From NCBI RefSeq assembly GCF_032401055.1, contig NZ_CP135529.1, positions 2,542,001-2,606,000 of the forward strand: a stretch of 64,000 bases of DNA. The letters run 5' to 3'. The notes below the pieces were generated by a model. The model was not told the DNA's origin, ran no database searches, and saw only the letters and a program-made list of their open reading frames with translations. Both the position numbers and the translations under genes were made by a program. Below are positions 60,564 through 64,000 of the stretch, piece by piece (positions within the stretch are counted from its first letter, which is position 1; each line of letters begins with the position of its first letter). The stretch is from Tardiphaga sp. 709 (GTDB lineage: Bacteria > Pseudomonadota > Alphaproteobacteria > Rhizobiales > Xanthobacteraceae).

Positions 60564-61412
60564 GTGAAGATTCGCGCGGGCTACGACATCGCTTTCCAGT
60601 GTTTGCAGGAAACACCCATGATCCTGATGCTCAGCATTCATCCTTCGCGCGCGAAGGATTTGCAGAGCCCACACCGCATCCAGTTTTCCCATGACGTACA
60701 GGCGCATGACTATCTCGACATGTTCGGCAATACCTGCACGCGCATCGTCGCACCGCCCGGGCTCATCGAGATCAAAAATGACTTTCTGATTTCAGATAGC
60801 GGGCTGCCGGATGCGGCTCCGCCGTCCGGGCCGCTGCAGGCGGTCGGCGAGCTACCTGACGATGTCATGGTCTTCCTGCTCGGCAGCCGCTATTGCGACA
60901 CTCAGAAGCTGTCAGATCTGGCCTGGTCGCTGTTCGGCCATATCGAGGATGGCGCAGCGCGCGTCCAAGCCATTGTCGATTACGCGCATCAACGCATCGA
61001 GTTCGGCTATCACCATGCCCGCAACGATCGTACAGCCTTTGAAGGTCATGAAGAGCGCATCGGCGTCTGCCGCGACTTCGCGCATCTGGCCGTCGCGCTG
61101 TGCCGCTGCATGAACATTCCGGCGCGCTACTGCACCGGCTATCTCGGTGATATCGGCGTGCCCAAGGATCCCGCGCCGATGGATTTCAGCGCCTGGTTCG
61201 AAGTCTATCTCGGACACAAGTGGTACACCTTCGATGCGCGCCACAATCATCCGCGCATCGGGCGCATCGTGATGGCCCGCGGCCGCGATGCCGCGGACGT
61301 CGCAATCTCCACCAATTTCGGCCCGACGCCGCTGGTGCGCTTTAGGGTGATCACCGAAGAGGTTTTTAGCGAAGCCACCCCTGCCGTCGCACGGATGTCG
61401 ATGGTGGCTTAG
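60564..61412 (+). CDS. Transglutaminase-like cysteine protease family protein
   Basis: The GTG at 60564 with GGAGAC upstream gives 282 residues. A beta-rich N-terminal domain is followed by a transglutaminase core with catalytic Cys in Ile-Gly-Val-Cys-Arg-Asp-Phe-Ala-His near residue 173. The His is in Trp-Tyr-Thr-Phe-Asp-Ala-Arg-His-Asn-His near 235 with the Asp just before it. No signal peptide is seen. Members act as peptidases or amide-forming enzymes on unknown targets; a conserved Bacterial_Transglu_N domain is likely but not certain. It is separated from glgX by a terminator. Confidence 0.88.
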   Translation: MKIRAGYDIAFQCLQETPMILMLSIHPSRAKDLQSPHRIQFSHDVQAHDYLDMFGNTCTRIVAPPGLIEIKNDFLISDSGLPDAAPPSGPLQAVGELPDDVMVFLLGSRYCDTQKLSDLAWSLFGHIEDGAARVQAIVDYAHQRIEFGYHHARNDRTAFEGHEERIGVCRDFAHLAVALCRCMNIPARYCTGYLGDIGVPKDPAPMDFSAWFEVYLGHKWYTFDARHNHPRIGRIVMARGRDAADVAISTNFGPTPLVRFRVITEEVFSEATPAVARMSMVA

Positions 61413-61472
61413 TCGTTTAAGAGGCAGTCGGTAATTGCAAAGCCATCCGTGTCCGCGGGCGGCTTTGTTGTT

Positions 61473-62996
61473 TCAGGTCCTGACAGGACTGATCTTCCAC
61501 GTCAGCGCCATGAGGCCTGCCGTCATGACACCCGAGATCACAGAGGCAATCGGCAGCACCAGTGCCAGCGCCGCCGTCGCAGCCCAGCCGATCGACGAGA
61601 AGGCTTCGGCGAAGGTCGCGATACGCGATGACGTCTGACGTCGCCTGAACTGGCTGCGCCGTGCCTGCACCCTGAACCAGAGCTGGATGGCCGTCGCCGA
61701 GGCTGCCGCCACAACGGTCGCCAATGCCGTCACCGCAGCCAGCTGCAGTGAAACGAGCGCCAGACCTGCGACCATCGGCGTGAACACGGCGGCGATGATC
61801 ACCAGCACGACTTCGACCTTGGCCGTGACGATCGTGTTTGCCGGAAGCGGTGCGGTCGTCACCAGATCCGCGGCGTCCTCACCGGAGATCGTCAGCCAGG
61901 CCAGGCCGCCGGCGAGCTGACCCGCGGCCATCACGATCACTGGGGCCAGCACGATGAAGGCGCCGGCGCCCTCGCCGAAGCTGCGCCACAGCATCAAGGC
62001 CGGCGGCAGCAGATACAGCAGTTGCATCAGCGTTTGCGAGACCAACCACGGATCGCGCCACAACAGGATAAACTCCTTGCGACGCAAGGCGTTACGCCGG
62101 GATCCCGTCCGGAACGGTCTTGCGACTTTCTTCCGACCAACTTGCGCCAATGGCACGGCACTGGCCACGTAGTTGCTGAATCGCGGCGAGAAGATCGCCA
62201 TCGTGATGCCAAGCAGGATCAACCCGGCCGCCAGCAGCGGCACCAGTGCTGCGATATCGCCGAGCATCGCGCGCGCGGGCCACCACACCACGCTGTCCGC
62301 CGCCGGCGCAAAGGCGGCTGCGGCATCGGAGGTCAGCACGGCAAAACGCGACAGCGTGCCGTAAGAGAGAATCGCCGCAACCTGCAATGCGATGACGAAG
62401 CCTGCGCCCGTAACCGCAGAAATAATCTGCGCGACCAGTCGTGTCTTCGCGGGACCGCAAAGCTGAAACAGTCCGACGGTGATGGCGATGGCGCACGCCG
62501 ATGCGGACAGGCCCATCGCGATGACGACGGCATAGGCGGAGAACCAGCGTGCGCCGCCGCCGATCACCAGCACGTTGACAAAAGGCGTCGCCAGCAACAT
62601 CGCCATCAGCGTCACCGTCAATGCGATGGCCGCGATGCGAACGGAGAACAGGTTGGTGAGCGGTGCCGGCGACGACATGATGAGATCGAGATCGGCGCGC
62701 GCATAAAACACGCGGGTGACGGACTCGATCGCCTGCGACAGAACGAGCGCCCAGGCGAGGAAGATACTCGCAGTGATAACAATCGCCGTCGATTGATCGA
62801 GCGGCGTCTGCACATCTGCGAAACGGCCGACCACCGCATAGGCCGGCAAATGCAGGAAGATCACGAAGACAATCAGCAGAAGCGAAATGCTGCGCGGACG
62901 CCAGCGACGGCCCGCTGTGAGCATGCCCAGCATCTCTCGCCATGCCAGCCGGACTTCATGGCCGGCAAACCACATCACGCTGGCGGATGGCGTCAT
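61473..62996 (-). CDS. ABC exporter permease, large type
   Basis: A 507-residue integral membrane protein with roughly ten to twelve hydrophobic helices and no binding motif other than a short Arg-rich loop near residue 295 (Lys-Lys-Val-Ala-Arg-Pro-Phe-Arg). It has the layout of large fused permease subunits that pair with a single ATPase. Its ATG overlaps the stop of the upstream ATPase gene by four bases. Substrate and direction are unknown; export is likely by family shape. Confidence 0.82.
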   Translation of the reverse strand: MTPSASVMWFAGHEVRLAWREMLGMLTAGRRWRPRSISLLLIVFVIFLHLPAYAVVGRFADVQTPLDQSTAIVITASIFLAWALVLSQAIESVTRVFYARADLDLIMSSPAPLTNLFSVRIAAIALTVTLMAMLLATPFVNVLVIGGGARWFSAYAVVIAMGLSASACAIAITVGLFQLCGPAKTRLVAQIISAVTGAGFVIALQVAAILSYGTLSRFAVLTSDAAAAFAPAADSVVWWPARAMLGDIAALVPLLAAGLILLGITMAIFSPRFSNYVASAVPLAQVGRKKVARPFRTGSRRNALRRKEFILLWRDPWLVSQTLMQLLYLLPPALMLWRSFGEGAGAFIVLAPVIVMAAGQLAGGLAWLTISGEDAADLVTTAPLPANTIVTAKVEVVLVIIAAVFTPMVAGLALVSLQLAAVTALATVVAAASATAIQLWFRVQARRSQFRRRQTSSRIATFAEAFSSIGWAATAALALVLPIASVISGVMTAGLMALTWKISPVRT

Positions 62997-63745
62997 GCGG
63001 CGACCGGTGCGCCGTCCACCAGCGCCACGAACATGTCTTCGAGGCTGGTGTCGCCCTGTCCGTTCTGCTGACGCAATTCGGCAAGCGTACCTTCGGCGAT
63101 GAGCCTGCCCGCAGCGATCACGCCGATCCGGTCAGCCATGCGCTCGGCGACTTCGAGAATATGCGTGGTCATGATCACTGTGCAGCCGGAGCGCACGCGA
63201 TCCTGCAACAGGCCTTTGACATGACGCGCCGACACGGCATCGAGCCCGGTCAAAGGTTCGTCGAGAATGATCAGCCGGGGCTCATGCACCAGCGCGCCGG
63301 CCAGCGCCACCTTCTGGCGCGTCCCCTTGGAGAAGCCTTCGCATCGCTCATGCAGATGTGGACCAAGGCCTAGCGATGCCAACAATCCGTGCGACGTGCT
63401 CTCTGCCGTTTCAGCATCGCAGCCCCATAGACCGGCAACGAATTCGAGATATTCGAGCGGCGTCAGCTTGTCATAGATCATCGGCTCGTCGGAGACCCAG
63501 GCCATGATCTGCTTTGCCGCAACGGGATCGGCGAGCGCGTCGATACCAAGTATCGACACCGATCCTGCATCGGGGCGCAGCAATCCAGCGACCATGCGCA
63601 ATGTCGTCGTCTTGCCGGCTCCGTTGGCACCCAGGAGCGCATAGAACTCGCCAGCACGAACCGTAAGATCGAGTCCGTCGACAGCTGGCCGATCGAAACG
63701 TTTCGTTAACCCTCGCAATTCGAGGGCAGCGTGTGTTGCGGACAT
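62993..63745 (-). CDS. ABC transporter ATP-binding protein for the large permease
   Basis: The ATG at 63745 gives 250 residues and a natural start (Ser-Ala-Thr-His-Ala-Ala-Leu-Glu-Leu-Arg-Gly-Leu). The ORF extension to 63835 lacks conserved content. Walker A is Gly-Ala-Asn-Gly-Ala-Gly-Lys-Thr near residue 39. The signature is degenerate (Phe-Ser-Lys-Gly-Thr-Arg-Gln-Lys near 135) and Walker B is Leu-Ile-Ile-Leu-Asp-Glu-Pro near 157. The Ser-Lys-Gly in place of Ser-Gly-Gly is common in exporter ATPases of the ABC-2 class. It is co-translated with the large permease. Confidence 0.9.
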   Translation of the reverse strand: MSATHAALELRGLTKRFDRPAVDGLDLTVRAGEFYALLGANGAGKTTTLRMVAGLLRPDAGSVSILGIDALADPVAAKQIMAWVSDEPMIYDKLTPLEYLEFVAGLWGCDAETAESTSHGLLASLGLGPHLHERCEGFSKGTRQKVALAGALVHEPRLIILDEPLTGLDAVSARHVKGLLQDRVRSGCTVIMTTHILEVAERMADRIGVIAAGRLIAEGTLAELRQQNGQGDTSLEDMFVALVDGAPVAA

Positions 63746-63790
63746 GACAGACGATCTGCGCGTTAAGTTGCGTAGCAACATGGAGGGAAG

Positions 63791-64000
63791 TTGTTTCAGG
63801 GCAGTGAATCCGATGACGTAACTACGCCGCGTCACGCGCCTGGTGGTATCTATGTGCGCATCGGCATTGATGACCCCATCAATCCTCCCGCCTACGCATG
63901 TGCGTTTGTGATCTATGCCGGCAATTTAACTAGATCTGACGGGAACAATACAACCCTGAATAGATTTACGCTGACCTGCAAAGATCGATCTCCGGAGATT
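63791..64000 (+). CDS. Possible partial gene running off the right edge
   Basis: From a TTG at 63791 (GGAGGG four to nine bases upstream) the frame stays open to the window end, 70 codons, with protein-like content (Gly-Gly-Ile-Tyr-Val-Arg-Ile-Gly-Ile-Asp-Asp-Pro). It diverges from the ATPase gene. The base composition is less GC-rich than its surroundings. Without the 3' end it cannot be confirmed; chance openness over 210 bases is possible. No family is recognised. Confidence 0.35.
   Translation, partial: MFQGSESDDVTTPRHAPGGIYVRIGIDDPINPPAYACAFVIYAGNLTRSDGNNTTLNRFTLTCKDRSPEI

Overview
This window reads as chromosomal DNA of a high-GC alphaproteobacterium of the Bradyrhizobium / Rhodopseudomonas / Afipia type. 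The grounds are the codon bias, the protein styles (xseB near dxs, DUF1127, GcvA-type LysR, several acyl-CoA dehydrogenases) and the dispersed palindromic intergenic repeats (GTCATGCCCGGGC, GTCATTCCGGGGC and CCTCTCCCCGC types). The genus is an inference. I see no phage, plasmid, insertion sequence, CRISPR array, tRNA or rRNA.

1-18.2 kb is an accessory island for PQQ (quinoprotein) alcohol or methanol oxidation. It holds four small secreted or outer-membrane proteins of unknown function, a SoxYZ-like carrier with its zinc metallohydrolase, a XoxJ/MoxJ-type binding protein overlapping a CXXCW protein, a serine hydrolase, and a tightly coupled five-gene operon (binding protein, beta-propeller, ATPase, permease, unknown). 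It continues with a DUF3280-like lipo/periplasmic protein, S-formylglutathione hydrolase (fghA), a divergent response regulator / histidine kinase pair and a TonB-dependent receptor. No quinoprotein dehydrogenase, cytochrome or pqq gene lies inside the window, so the partner enzyme must be off the left edge or elsewhere.

18.3-44 kb is mostly metabolism and housekeeping. It includes acyl-CoA dehydrogenase and enoyl-CoA hydratase genes, a 5'-nucleotidase whose N-terminus runs through a repeat element, and a repeat-rich gene desert (22.96-23.95 kb). A GGDEF-EAL protein and a histone-deacetylase-like amidohydrolase follow, then xseB, a membrane alpha/beta hydrolase, dxs, a nucleoside deoxyribosyltransferase, tlyA and an rRNA/tRNA uracil methyltransferase. 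After these come an epoxide-hydrolase-like protein, a second acyl-CoA dehydrogenase / SDR / enoyl-CoA hydratase group, two LysR regulators with divergent targets, a GNAT enzyme, a metallo-beta-lactamase-fold hydrolase and a CinA-type amidase.

44-53.3 kb is the most coherent accessory system. A Dpp/Opp-type ABC importer operon carries an amidase and a 65-residue protein (possibly an AtzG/GatC-like partner) between its two ATPase genes. A second, paralogous binding protein is transcribed divergently. The intergenic region holds two near-consensus sigma-54 promoters facing outward, which points to nitrogen-responsive uptake and hydrolysis of an amide-type compound.

53.3-64 kb carries three GH13 enzymes (a trehalose-synthase-like protein, an alpha-glucosidase and glgX), a small charged secreted protein, arginase, a transglutaminase and an ABC exporter pair. 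A possible partial gene runs off the right edge.
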